Assembly: GCF_000321225.1 (NCBI RefSeq)
Contig: NW_004450276.1
Span: 1,210,300-1,274,299, forward strand
Length of the DNA stretch: 64,000 bases
Reading direction: 5' to 3'
Origin: Odobenus rosmarus divergens
Taxonomy: Eukaryota; Chordata; Mammalia; Carnivora; Odobenidae
Below the pieces are notes generated by a model. That model did not search any database. It had not been told where the DNA came from and saw only the letters and a program-made list of their open reading frames with translations. The position numbers and the translations under genes are program-made. This document shows, piece after piece, positions 23,794-34,166 of this stretch. Position 1 is the first letter of the stretch. Each line of letters begins with the position of its first letter.

Positions 23794-23986
23794 GGGCGCC
23801 TGGGTGGCTCAGTTGGTTAAGCGACTGCCTTCGGCTCAGGTCATGATCCTGGAGTCCCGGGATCGAGTTCCGCATCGGGCTCCCTGCTCAGCGGGGAGTC
23901 TGCTTCTCCCTCTGACCCTCTTCCCTCTCATGCTCTCTCTCTCTCTCTCTCTCTCAAATAAATAAATAAAATCTTTAAAAAAAAAA
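23794..23986 (+). mobile_element. CAN SINE, youngest-looking copy
   Basis: A nearly consensus copy: gggcgcctgggtggctcag head, 'gcgactgccttcggctcagg', 'ggagtcccgggatcgag', 'ctgaccctcttccctctcatg', a long (CT)n and AAATA tail. The 12-base flanks aggtcatctcaa (23782-23793) and aagtcatctcaa (23987-23998) form a clear target duplication. It lies about 630 bases into the intron from the CUB9 first exon. Confidence 0.96.
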
Positions 23987-24614
23987 AAGTCATCTCAATT
24001 ATCTGAGGTAAACCCTGTGCAGTGGTGTCGCATTTTGTACCCTGCACCATGGGGACCCCCCTCAGATGGCAGCGGCAGCTGTGGCCTCACCCCAAGATCA
24101 CCCCTTCTCTATACTCTGCCTCCCCACTGTCTTCCCTAAGGGAGTTTCTCAGACTAAAGTGTGGGGCAGTAACCATCCCAAGTACAATCCATCAATGGTG
24201 ACAGGAGTCGGGGGACCAGTGCCTCAGACTCGCACCCTTACAGGGATGGTTCTGATGAGCAGTCCTTCTAGCATCTCAGAGGGTCCCAGTGGGATTAAAC
24301 CCAAGCCCCAGGGGCTCCCCTCACTGGCTCTTCCTCCTTCACCCTCCCTCCTGCTGTCCCCTCACTCCTGCTTCCTGGTACCATCTCCAAGTTAAATTGC
24401 CTGCCACCAAGTTCTTCAGGCGCTGCTTTTAGGGAAACCCAAACTGAGACATTAATCCCATTTTTCATCAACATCACTCACAAAGAACTGAGACTCGTCA
24501 AAATGTCTGGACATAGAACACTGCTGGCCATTGGAAATAATTTAGGGAGTTTTGCAGAGAGATTCCAGTTCTACACCAAATTTGGAATGGCTGATAAGCA
24601 ATCTAAATTCCTAC

Positions 24615-24796
24615 CTCCAGGACGTCAAAGTCGCACCTTACATGATACTCCACATCAAAGTCGTGGATGGTGAGCTGAATGCTACTCCCAGGGGCTGTGG
24701 TAATATACCAGAGGCACTCCTTGTTGGGGGGATATGTGTTGGGGTACCCGGGGCTGCTGAAGGAGCCCATGGTCCCAGACAACTCCCCACCGCAAC
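24615..24796 (-). CDS. CUBN: CUBN exon, first half of CUB domain 9
   Basis: This exon is 182 bases: two bases finishing a glycine codon, then 60 codons. The acceptor is tgtttcaacag|GT and the donor CTGGAG|gtagga; entry is phase 1 and exit phase 0. The translation starts [18 protein letters not shown] and ends RCDFDVLE, matching human CGGELSGATGSF to FDVLE, about residues 1391-1450. Visible CUB landmarks are the opening CGG, the SPGYPN.YP turn, KECLWYI with the second cysteine, LTIHDFDVE, and RCDFD with the third cysteine and the acidic residue usual in calcium-binding CUBs. CUB9 is the first domain after the intrinsic factor-B12 region. Variants C-terminal to that region have been reported in people with isolated albuminuria rather than B12 deficiency. 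Confidence 0.97.
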
Positions 24797-25304
24797 CTGT
24801 TGAAACAGCAAGGCTCAGTCAATTCAAAGTGGGCATCGACCCCTGGGAGAAGTTCAAAAATCCAACCAACCAAAAGATAATTGAAAACATACAATGCCTA
24901 ATTTAGGGGAAAACTCACAAAGTTATAACAAAGTTATAATTAAGCAGTTATAAAACAATGAGAAAAAAATCATGGCTACAACTTATTAAATGTATTCTTA
25001 AAAAACATTGATTACATCATTTGGTACAATAATTCTCAGCCCTTATTCTCACCACATCAAATCCTTGGTAATATATTTTAAATGTCATTCTAATTTTTAG
25101 ATTTTCTTCATTTTATTTAGGAAAGAATTTCAAAGTAGGAAGTACAATGAACTAAATGAAAAGTGTTAGTGAATACCATGTCTCTCAGTCTTCAGTTTCC
25201 TTGTATGTAATACATTATTTTTAATTCCTTATCAGATCTAAGATCTAGAATACTAAGGGCTAAAAATCATTACCTTTGTATGAGAGACTACAGGAAATTA
25301 AAAA

Positions 25305-25930
25305 AATATATATATGTCCATAGCAGCTTCATTCATAATTGCCAGAACCTGGAAACAACCAAGATGTCCTTCTGTAGCTAAAAGCTAAAATTGTGGTACA
25401 TCCAGACAATGGAATATTATTCAACGCTAAGAACAAATGAGCTATCAAGCCAGAAAAAGACATGAAGGAAATGTATATACATATTCATTAAGGAAAGAAA
25501 CCAGTCTGAAAAGGCTCCATACTATAGGATTCCGAGGGTATGGCATTCTTGAAAAGGCAAAATTATGTAGACAGTAAAAAAGATAAGTGGTTGCCAGGGG
25601 CTAGAGCAGAGGAGGGGCTGAGCACAGGTTTTTAGGGCAGTAAATCTACTCTGTATGATACTATAATGGTGGCAATATGTCATTATACATTTGTCAATCA
25701 TTGAATGCCCAATGCCAGGAGTGAACCCTAATGTAAACTATGGACTCTGGGTGAATGAAGTGTCAATGTAGGTTGATCAGTTGTAACAAAGGTCCCACTC
25801 TGGTTGGGGTTGGGTGGGGAGAGGCTGTGTATGTGTGGGGACAGGGGTAAATAAATGGGAACTCTACCTCTCACTCAATTTTGCTGTGAACTTGAAACTC
25901 TTCTAAAAAATCAAGTCTGTTACAAACAAA
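25305..25930 (+). mobile_element. L1 3' end
   Basis: Contains 'tgtccatagcagcttcattcataattgccagaacctggaaacaaccaagatgtcc', 'tggtacatccagacaatggaatattattcaacgc', 'taagtggttgccaggggctagagcagaggagg' and 'ttttgctgtgaacttgaaactcttctaaaaaatcaagtctg'. This is the classic order of L1M 3' UTRs. It lies antisense to CUBN and has no open coding part. Confidence 0.9.
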
Positions 25931-26139
25931 AACAGTAAATGATACAGGTCCTGACCCAGAAAACTTATATCTAAACACCAACTAAACAAACAAAAACTGG
26001 ATATATAAAACCCAAGCATGGAAAACCCAAACATGAAGCTTATGTTTTAGGTGTATATATTATGCCCTAGAAAGTAATTAAGGCAAATCATTACAAGAAA
26101 CAATCAGATATTGCACCATGTGATATATAGTAAGAGAAA

Positions 26140-26345
26140 CTGCCACTAAGTGCTTAGATGTGCTTTACAGTTTTTTTTCCTGTTTGAATACTCATAATAA
26201 CCACATGAAACAAGTACTACTATTACCTGCATTTCTCAAGTGATCAAATCAATGCAAACAGAGGTCAAGTGGCTTGCCCAAGGTAACCTGGCTTATAAGT
26301 GGCGGAGCAGGACACCAATACAAGCAATCTGATCGTGCCCAAATA
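26140..26345 (-). repeat. MIR, minus
   Basis: 'aagtgcttagatgtgctttacag', 'tactcataataaccacatgaaacaagtactactattacctgcatttctc', 'gtggcttgcccaaggtaacctggcttataagtggcggagcagg'. Confidence 0.85.
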
Positions 26346-26557
26346 CTTAATTACTGAATTCTACAGACTCACGTAGTTTGTAGGAATTCAGAGATTTGAG
26401 AAGGGAGAGGCAGAGAAAACTTTGTGAAAGAAGTAAAAGCCTTGAGGAAGGCTCAGATTTTAAAGACAAAATTAGGAAAAAAAAGATAAAATTAGGAAAA
26501 AAGATAAATCAGCCTTTTTTCCAATAACAATTTTTGGTGATTAAAAAACATTGCTTA

Positions 26558-26766
26558 GGGCACCTGGGTGGCTCAGTTCGTTAAGCATCTGACTCCTGGT
26601 TTCTGCTCAGGTCATGATCTCAGGGTCCTGAGATCAAGTTCTGTCAGGGCTCCACTCTCAGTGAGGAGTCTGCTTGAGATTCTCTTTCTCCCTCTCCCTA
26701 CTCGTGTGTGTGCATGTGCGCACTCTCTCTCTCAAATAAATAATAAATAAAATCTTCTTAAAAAAA
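26558..26766 (+). mobile_element. CAN SINE
   Basis: Head gggcacctgggtggctcag, older body ('gactcctggtttctgctcagg', 'tgagatcaagttctgtcaggg'), CT-rich region with a gtgtgtgtgc run, and A-rich tail. Flanks aaaaaacattgctt and aaacattgtttgct are a diverged target duplication. Confidence 0.93.
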
Positions 26767-27040
26767 CAAACATTGTTTGCTCTGTCAACATATCTAAGCC
26801 ACCTTTTCTATTTTTTCAGAATATTCTTTATTAGTGGGCAAAGTCTTCCATGTATCCCCCCTCATTTTGCATCAAGACTTTTCTTGATAATACCTCCTCA
26901 CTCTATGAACGTATGTGCATTGTCACATGAGTGCAATTAAACTGCCATGACTTCAGACAAGCTCCTAAAGCTGAGGTCATGTCTCCTGTCCATGCTCTAC
27001 AAACGTGCCTTATACAGTGAGTTAGAAAAAGGTTTTATAG

Positions 27041-27233
27041 GGTGCCTGGGTGGCTCAGTCGTTAAGCGTCTGCCTTCGGCTCAGGTCATGATCCCAGAGT
27101 CCTGGGATCGAGTCCCACATCGGGCTCCCTGCTCCGTGGGAAGCCTGCTTCTCCCTCTCCCACTCCCCCTGCTTGTGTTCCCTCTCTCACTGTGTCTCTC
27201 TCTGTCAAATAAATAAATAAAATCTTTAAGAAA
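27041..27233 (+). mobile_element. CAN SINE
   Basis: Head ggtgcctgggtggctcag, near-consensus body 'gtctgccttcggctcagg', 'cgagtcccacatcgggctccctgctccg', CT-rich block and AAATA tail. The flanks aaaaaggttttatag and aaaaagattttataag are a target duplication. Confidence 0.95.
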
Positions 27234-27661
27234 AAAAAAGATTTTATAAGGGTTCAGAAGAAATACTCCCCATACAAAATCTCCACTTAACTGAAAATGG
27301 CTGAGGAGAATTCTAAGAAGAATCTTGATTCGGTAAAGAAATCTGATTCTAGCCCAATATGCCACTATCTTCTAGAGTTGCCTCCTCCTTCCCTTTGAAA
27401 ACCCCGTGTTTTCAGACTTAAAGTATCACACAGGGCAGTACCTTTCCTATGGCCTATAAAGCTCCTAACCTTCATTTCTGGTTAAAGCCCTGTGAAAAAG
27501 CTGTTTAAAATTAGCCATGCTGATATTGTTTATAGACTGCGGTGGATGTTAAAAAAACAGGAATGCCATGAAAGATTAGAAAATATTTTTCCTCCTAGAA
27601 CAACACATGGAAAACATTCCTGAAGCCAAAATCAGCACAGTTTACGAAGCCCCACTGCACA

Positions 27662-27714
27662 ACCGCAGGGGGCACCGGTCACAGAATATGCCATCAAATG
27701 ATGCCCCCTGGAGT
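27662..27714. promoter_or_regulatory. Candidate convergent CTCF motif pair
   Basis: accgcagggggcac at 27662-27675 contains the CTCF core GCAGGGGGC with about 12 of 14 consensus positions by eye. gatgccccctggagt at 27700-27714 contains a second core, CCAGGGGGCAT, on the minus strand (about 11 of 14). The two point toward each other about 25 bases apart. This is motif reading only; binding is not shown. No repeat family was recognised here. Confidence 0.4.
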
Positions 27715-28534
27715 CTTGCAACATAGTGACCCATATAAATCATCTGAAGATGCAGCACCTTCTACTAAAGTACATCATAGGGAAGCAAAAGCATTCTGTT
27801 ACCCTGCCCCGCCCCCGTTTCTTTCAACCTACATTTTTCAGGTCCTGTGGTTCTTGGTATCAATTGTATCAGATTAAAAAAAATCAAATGAAAAAAAGTC
27901 TTTCGAGGAGAATAACTTCATGGCCACATCATATAAAAGAGAACAGGAGATGGAAGCTTGCATATCTCATCTTTGCATTTCTTTACTTCACTTCAGTTCA
28001 CCAGACAAACTAATTCTATTTTTTTTTATCATAGTTGATTCATCTAAAAATCTGCAGGACATTTTCCATTGTCTTTTCCAATGGTTTTAGGTTTCCTTGT
28101 AAATTCTTTTGTGAATAACAGAATACGAATACCCTTAAACTGGTCAGCGTAAGCTGGTATGATAATATCAGATTCTTGGCATTCAGTGATGCTTTGAAAA
28201 ATTACAGCGTTTATTTTATTTACCCACTTACAGCTCTGGAGGCCCACAGTGTACTTTTCCCTAAGATCTAAAACAAACATAAACTAAGTTTACAAAACAC
28301 AAAGCCAAACTGTACTTTTAGGTATGTCGTGTTCTCTTCTCATCAATAGCACTTAAGTGTGTGTCTTTTAAGTAGAAATTCCAATATTCCTATTGTACAT
28401 TCATTTGGTGGTATTTTATGGTAAAACTATAAAGTACTGGAAAATGAAGTTAATTCTGATCATATGGTAGAAATTTCGCTCTTTCTATTTCTACATTCTG
28501 AAAAGAGATAGAAATAACTTTCCAGTTCCCATTC

Positions 28535-28625
28535 ATTCATTCAATAAGTATTTATTGAGCATATACAACACTATAAGCCGTGTTATAGAAGCCAGGTGTG
28601 TTTAATGCCTCTGGAAAAAAATCCA
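28535..28625 (+). repeat. L2-like fragment, short
   Basis: 'cattcattcattcaataagtatttattgagcatatacaacactataagccgtgttatagaagcc', a short piece of the same ancient repeat type as 23505-23645. Confidence 0.6.
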
Positions 28626-29819
28626 CTTATAGATTTAAAATGTGCTCTCCCCACCTGCCCCTCTCTAAGTTATTAAACTCCTTTTGCTGTTCCTTCAGTT
28701 TGCAAAGAGTAACTTCAGTAAGTTTTGATTTGGAAAAAGCAGTGAATTCTGTTTTATCCTTTACAAGTTAATTGGTGGTAAGTTATAAATAAGAATAAAT
28801 AAATGGTCATGTTGAGCTGCTAAAAGATATTTTAAAAAGTTGTTAGTTTTGATCGTATTGTGTTAGCATAATTCTCTTTTGGTACTTATTTCCAGTCCAC
28901 AGATGAGAGATTTTAATCAACATTTAGCCAGTTATGCTTCACTCTCTTGGGTATCATCACTTTTTCCCTGATTTTGGTATTTTTTGACAAATGTGTAGAT
29001 GGTATCAGGCAAAAGAAAATATGTCTGTTTTTTTTTCCTATGCTCTCTTTTAGTGGTAAGGGAAAACATATTCACAAAAAATTATGAAAATTTCTATTAA
29101 CCAAAAAGTTAAATATGTAATGAATTTAATTTGATACTTTGTTTCATAAATTCAATCATTTGGCTAACAGTGAAACATTAAAACAGGAATTTGGAATTAT
29201 ATAATTATGGATGAAATGAAAAATTATGAAGTGACACCAAGAGCTGAACTTTTTAAATTACAAATGAAAGCAAATGACAATTATAATTCACAATAAATAG
29301 TGGATTTTTTAAAGAATGTATAATGTGAGTCTTCCGAATTTTATTTATGCATCATTTTCCACTTAATTAGCTCTGGAAAAGGGAGTCAGTTCCAATACCA
29401 GAAATATGATTTAGAACCATATCAACATATACTAGCCCATCATCAATCAAAAGAAATATGAAGATAATCCAAAAGTCCCATTGTGTATAATTCTGAAAAA
29501 GAGAGAATGTGTTCCAAATGCTGAAATGAATCAAAAGCTAAGTTTAATTCTGCCTCATCAACAATGTCTTACTCATATTGGATAGCACAGCTGTTTGTTT
29601 TATTTGATTTACTATTTCTGCACCTCTTGTGGAAGAAACAAGGTGTGTTTCTGTTTTGTTTTTAATAAAATTGTGGAATTAAAAAATATACCTATTTGAG
29701 AAGGTGCTTTACCTCCGTAGATGCTATCAGTGTTCCTAATGTCCAATACTAAAAACTTTCTACATAAACAAGTATCTTCATTTTACTTTCTTGTTAAATT
29801 TAAATTTGGGGAGGGGAAA

Positions 29820-29879
29820 ATTTTTTTTTAAAATTAAAAATTAATTAAAAATTAATTAATTAAAAATAAACAATAAATT
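29820..29879 (+). repeat. AT-rich low-complexity tract
   Basis: 'aaaattaaaaattaattaaaaattaattaattaaaaataaa', built of aatta and aaaaa blocks, with a SINE inserted directly at its right end. Confidence 0.9.
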
Positions 29880-30108
29880 GGGGCACATGGGTGGCTCAGC
29901 TGGTTAAGCATCTGACTTTTGATTTCAGCTCAGGTCACGATCTCTGGTCGTGGGATTGAGCCCTGAGTTGGGCTCTGTGCTGGGCATGGAGCCTGCTTAA
30001 GATTCTCTTTCCCTTTCCATCTGCTCCTCCCCTTCCCACCCTGCTCTCTCTCTCTCACTCTCTCTCTCTCAATAAATAAATAGATAATAAGATAAAATAA
30101 AATAAATT
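29880..30108 (+). mobile_element. CAN SINE, older variant
   Basis: Head ggggcacatgggtggctcag, body with 'gacttttgatttcagctcagg', 'gggattgagccctgagttggg', a long (CT)n and an ataaataaatagataat tail. It is inserted next to an AT-rich tract (29820-29879), with AT-rich flanks resembling a duplication (aataaacaataaatt / aaaataaaataaatt). Confidence 0.93.
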
Positions 30109-30917
30109 TGATGGGGGAGAACAGGAGGGAAAAAGTGTTTTTGTTCACTGCACTATTTTGTTTGGTGTAGGGTTTAGGATTTGACAATCTCTTGTTAAAC
30201 TACACTTTCTCCTGAATGAATCACAGAAGGGAACATCTTTCTAAATCCATCCACCCATTTTGGAGACGGAAACAACAAGGCTTCTGGAAAATCACAGGTA
30301 TCAACATCTCAGAGTAGAAATAATGGTACAGACACATGTGTGAATATTACAACCAACGAAATGGCTGAGAAAGCACACAGTTATGTGTGGCTATGCAATA
30401 ATCTAAAAATCATGTGGTTGTTAGTCATGCCCGTGACTTTGGGTGGGTGACAAGAGGGTCACAGGAAGGGGAAGGATAGAGAGGTGGAGGTTGGAGATGA
30501 AGGAGGTTACATCAACCAATTGTTATCAGGAAATAACATAGGAGGTGATGTTTAGACTTCCAGTATCCTCTCTATCATCATGTTAACTGCCCAGTCAAAT
30601 GAATAATAAAATGTAAAAGAAATAGAGAAGTTTTCTATAGCTGGGCTTCAGGAATCTAAGATAGAGGAGAGTGACTTAGGAAAGCATTTCAGAGGAGTTG
30701 CCATACGGAAAATGATTAAGTGAGGAAAAGACTAACCAAGGAGCATACAATGGAGTGAATACAGGGTTTTGAGAGAGACATTTTTGGAAGAAATAGAGTT
30801 AAGAGTAGCTCTTTATAGCCAGTTAGTAAGAGATTTTCATTGAAGAGACAACATAAGTTCAGAGTTGCCTAATTTGCATGTTAGGTTGCAAAACTTTTGA
30901 AAATATAATATTCCAAG

Positions 30918-31075
30918 TAAAGCACAGGCTGGGTTCCAACCTTGGCTGTGTTACTACTTGCATAACTAATTTAACCTTTCTCATCCTCAATTTCTTCATC
31001 TGTACCAGCATTAATCCTTCACCTCATAGGGTCGTTGTACAGATTAAATGAAATAACCAAAGTAAGGTTTTTCAT
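30918..31075 (+). repeat. MIR
   Basis: 'caggctgggttccaaccttggctgtgttactacttgcataactaatttaacctttctcatcctcaatttcttcatctgt', then 'ctcatagggtcgttgtacagattaaatgaaataa'. Confidence 0.88.
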
Positions 31076-31104
31076 TTAAGTTGTTCATTAAGCTACAGTA
31101 AAGA

Positions 31105-31395
31105 TAGTTCATATTTGCATGGGAGCTCATAGTTTTTCAAAGCACTTTTAATAAACACATTATCTTATTTGAAATTCCTAACAACTCTATGCAACAGTCA
31201 AGAATGATCGTATCAGATCCTATCAGCTATCCTACTTAGAGACAAGCAAAGTGAGGCTCCAGAGGGCTGGTGGGCTTGCAGCTCACATTGTGAATGCACA
31301 TCTGGGGCCACCCGCCATCTCTGCCCAGCCGCCCAACCCCCTACTCCCAATTCTGTGTTCTCTCCACTATGCCTTGTTGGGCACTTGAGCCCAAA
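31105..31395 (-). repeat. MIR, minus
   Basis: 'catgggagctcatagtttttcaaagcacttttaataaacacattatcttatttgaaattcctaacaactctatgcaac', 'gagacaagcaaagtgaggctccagagggc', 'tgtgttctctccactatgcc': antisense MIR type, adjacent to a sense MIR at 30918-31075. Confidence 0.8.
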
Positions 31396-32471
31396 AGCAC
31401 TGGAATGGCAGTGTTGAACATTGCCGTCATTACTGTTCTGTCTGTCTACTAAGGGGAAAATCACCATAGCAACCTGAAAAAAATAAATAAAGCAAAACCC
31501 TTTTCATTTAATGTGAGGCAAATCTGACAAAATCTAATATATTAATATCATTAGACAGCAGCTGAGCTGGAATAGAATAAGGCCCTACAGAGAATCACAT
31601 GTTTTTCAGTTTTAATTGGTTAATCTTTATAAAACTTTTAGTACTGGTGACTGATAATCTATTTGATTTCTTTTCCTCCAAACTCCTAGTCATCAGCTGA
31701 AAGGAAGTGCTTACCTTATCAGCAGGAAGCACATTGATCTACTGAACTCATAACAAGGAAAAATTAAAAGCTGTTGCTAGACTTGCTTACTTGTGAAGAT
31801 AGTTTAAATCTTTTTCATAAAAGGACTTTGCTAACTCTGTTTTTTGTTTTGTTTTGTTTTCTTGGTCTAAAACAAGCAAGCTATAAAATTTCAGAATGCA
31901 CATACAAAAATTAAGCATAATCTATGTATGTTCTCTCCTCAAGGTTTTGGGTTGTTGGTGTCGTTTTTAAATAAAAGAGTTTGAATAAAAGCAAACCAGC
32001 AAGGAAACAGCTAAATGGAATCACAGGCTCCAAGTATTAAAAGTGCTTTATGTAGTCCCCTACAATTGCTCAAATTCAGTCTCTTCTTTACACTTGGCAG
32101 TTTCTTGAAACTATGCTCCACAAACCAGTAGTACTGGGAGGACGGCCAGCATGGAACCGGTATGGCCAAAGCGCACCGAAGCTGGAAGAAAAGGAACAGA
32201 GAACAAACCCAAACAGGACATCTTCACATCCTTATCCTTTAACTTCCAAAGGAAACACCTGAGAAATCAGCAGTCATGTCAAAAAAGGAGGTGAAAAGCC
32301 AAAGTACAGTGAAAGAATAAATTTTAAACACAATAAATCATGATGCTCACACACTTCATTAAAATGACTGATGCAGATTATAATTGTTTTTCTATTATTC
32401 TAAATTAAAAATGTTCTCTTTTATAATACCTCGAGAGGTGCCTCACTGCTTAGCCCAGTTTCCCCCTGACA

Positions 32472-32488
32472 TGCTAGAGGGCAGCATG
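32472..32488 (+). promoter_or_regulatory. Weak CTCF-like motif
   Basis: 'atgctagagggcagcatg' keeps the CTCF core TAGAGGGCAG but misses the upstream CCA. Weak candidate. Confidence 0.2.
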
Positions 32489-33212
32489 TGGAGGCAGTGG
32501 GGTGACTGGAAGACGTTGTCAATACGGATTCTTCCAGTGGGGCAGGTATGACGCAAAATGGCAACTAGGAGCTCAGAAGTGGGGGATGGTCCAACCCAAG
32601 GCAAAGTTGAACTATTTCCTGGAGTACAGAGGCCTCACTTCTGTTTCATCTATGAGATACGCAAATAATACAGGTAAAGCGATTTTGAAAAGAGAAATTT
32701 AAGGATGGGGGTAGAAGGTGGAGGTAGAGAAAAATGTGAGCTCCCTAAAATGGCCAACGTTGTCCAAAGGTGACCGTAGCATGTAGAAGAATCACAAAAA
32801 GTCAGCAATTTTACCTGTTAATTCTGATTTTACCAGTTAATTCCCCAACAGTCTAAAAATGGATGCTGCTCTCCTGGGATGCAGGAGAAAGGCAGATGGT
32901 AGGTATCTATCCTACCAAGAGAAAATATGAAAATCAGATCACTAGACTCTGGAGATAAGACCAAGGGTAGAGCCCGCAGAATCCATCTGATTTCAAGGAT
33001 ATGATCTGATCTTAAGGATTTGCAGATTAATTTTCTGGGATATTTTGTGGGTTAGCACAAGCTAGAGCAATCACAGATGAAATCAGAGAAGAAGATCATA
33101 TAATAAAAAGACCAAGGAATGTGAAATTCTCCTGAGAATAAAGGAAGAAGAAAGAAGACAAAGCAGGGTGACCCCAAGAGAGGAGAAAGTTCTCAAAAGC
33201 TGCAGACGCTCC

Positions 33213-33656
33213 TGTATTAGGGTGAATAGTGTCCCCCAGAAATCACATCCACCTGGAATCTGTGAATGTGACCATATTTGGATACAGGGTCTTGCAGATG
33301 TTACCAAGTTAAGATGAGGTCACACTGGAGTAGAGTGGGGGTGATCCAATATAACAGGTGTCCTCATAGGAAGAGGGAAATCTGGACATAGACACACAGA
33401 AGGAGGAAGGCCACTGATGATGGAGACAGAGATTGGAATTATGCTTCTAGAAGCCAAAGAAAGACAAGGATTGCCAGCAACCAGCAGAAGCTAGAAGAGG
33501 TAAGGAAGGATTCTTCCCGAGAGCCTTTGGAGGAATGGCCCTGGTGACACCTGGAATTTGGACTTTAGCCTTCGGAACTTTGAAAATAAATTTCTGTTGT
33601 TTTAATCCTCCCAGTTTGTGGTATTTTGCTACAGCAGCCTTAGGGAAGCTAATGTA
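33213..33656 (+). mobile_element. MaLR/MLT-like solitary LTR
   Basis: Starts 'tgtattagggtgaatagtgtcccccag', has 'gtgaccatatttggatacagggtcttgcagatg', 'gatgatggagacagagattgg', 'ccaaagaaagacaaggattgcc', and ends with polyadenylation-like 'aaaataaatttctgttgttttaa' and 'gcagccttagggaagctaatgta'. About 440 bases, LTR-only. Confidence 0.75.
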
Positions 33657-33857
33657 CCCCCATTCTTTTCTTGATAGACAGGGTGGCCAAACCTGAAGAC
33701 AGACACAAAACTATAGCCACTCTGAGTGTAATATCTGAAGGAGTTGGGGTGTGTAAGCTCTCCCTACTCCTTCTTGTGTTAATTACTTCCTATTTATCAC
33801 ACTGAGATTGAGATAATAGTTGGTTAAGGATAAGGTTAGAAGATAGAGAAAGTTGGG

Positions 33858-34166
33858 TTCAGTCCTTTTGGGCTGCTATAACAAAATACCACAGACTGAT
33901 AGCTTATACACATCAGGAATTTATTTCTCAAAGTTCTGGAGGCTGGAGGACCGAGCTCAGGGTGCCCACATGATTGGTGAAGACCTTCTTCTGGGTCGCA
34001 GACCTCATGTGGCAGAGGGATCTCTTGGGCCTCTTTTTTTAAGGGCCTAAGCCCAGAGCCCTCATCACCTTATCACCTCCCAAATGCCCCACCTCCTAAT
34101 ACCATCACCTTTGGGGTTAGGTTCAACACATGAATTTTGGGGAGACACAAACATTCAGACTCAGCA
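33858..34166 (-). mobile_element. MaLR/MLT-like LTR, minus orientation
   Basis: The plus strand reads 'ttttgggctgctataacaaaataccacagactgatagcttata', 'tttatttctcaaagttctggaggctgg', 'cacctcccaaatgccccacctcctaataccatcacctttggggttaggttcaacacatgaatttt', the antisense of an MST/MLT-type LTR. It lies only about 200 bases from the plus-oriented LTR at 33213-33656, giving a head-on pair of different LTRs. Confidence 0.75.

Larger units (their letters stand above)
19368..24614 (-). other. CUBN: CUBN intron inside CUB9 (5,247 bp)
   Basis: A phase-0 intron splitting CUB9. It has a GC-rich stretch (20440-20600), a G-rich tract on + (20283-20320) and a C-rich tract (21005-21042). There are two CAN SINEs (22945-23155 and 23794-23986) and an L2-like fragment (23505-23645). 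The interval 20640-22900 is low in recognisable repeats; it may include conserved non-coding sequence, but I cannot test that. 24000-24610 holds nothing recognised. Confidence 0.9.

Noticed and set aside
30000..30187. Short frames rich in R and E ('EREREREQ'-like) at several sites
   Set aside because: These are translations of antisense CT-rich SINE middles, repeated at many SINE copies.
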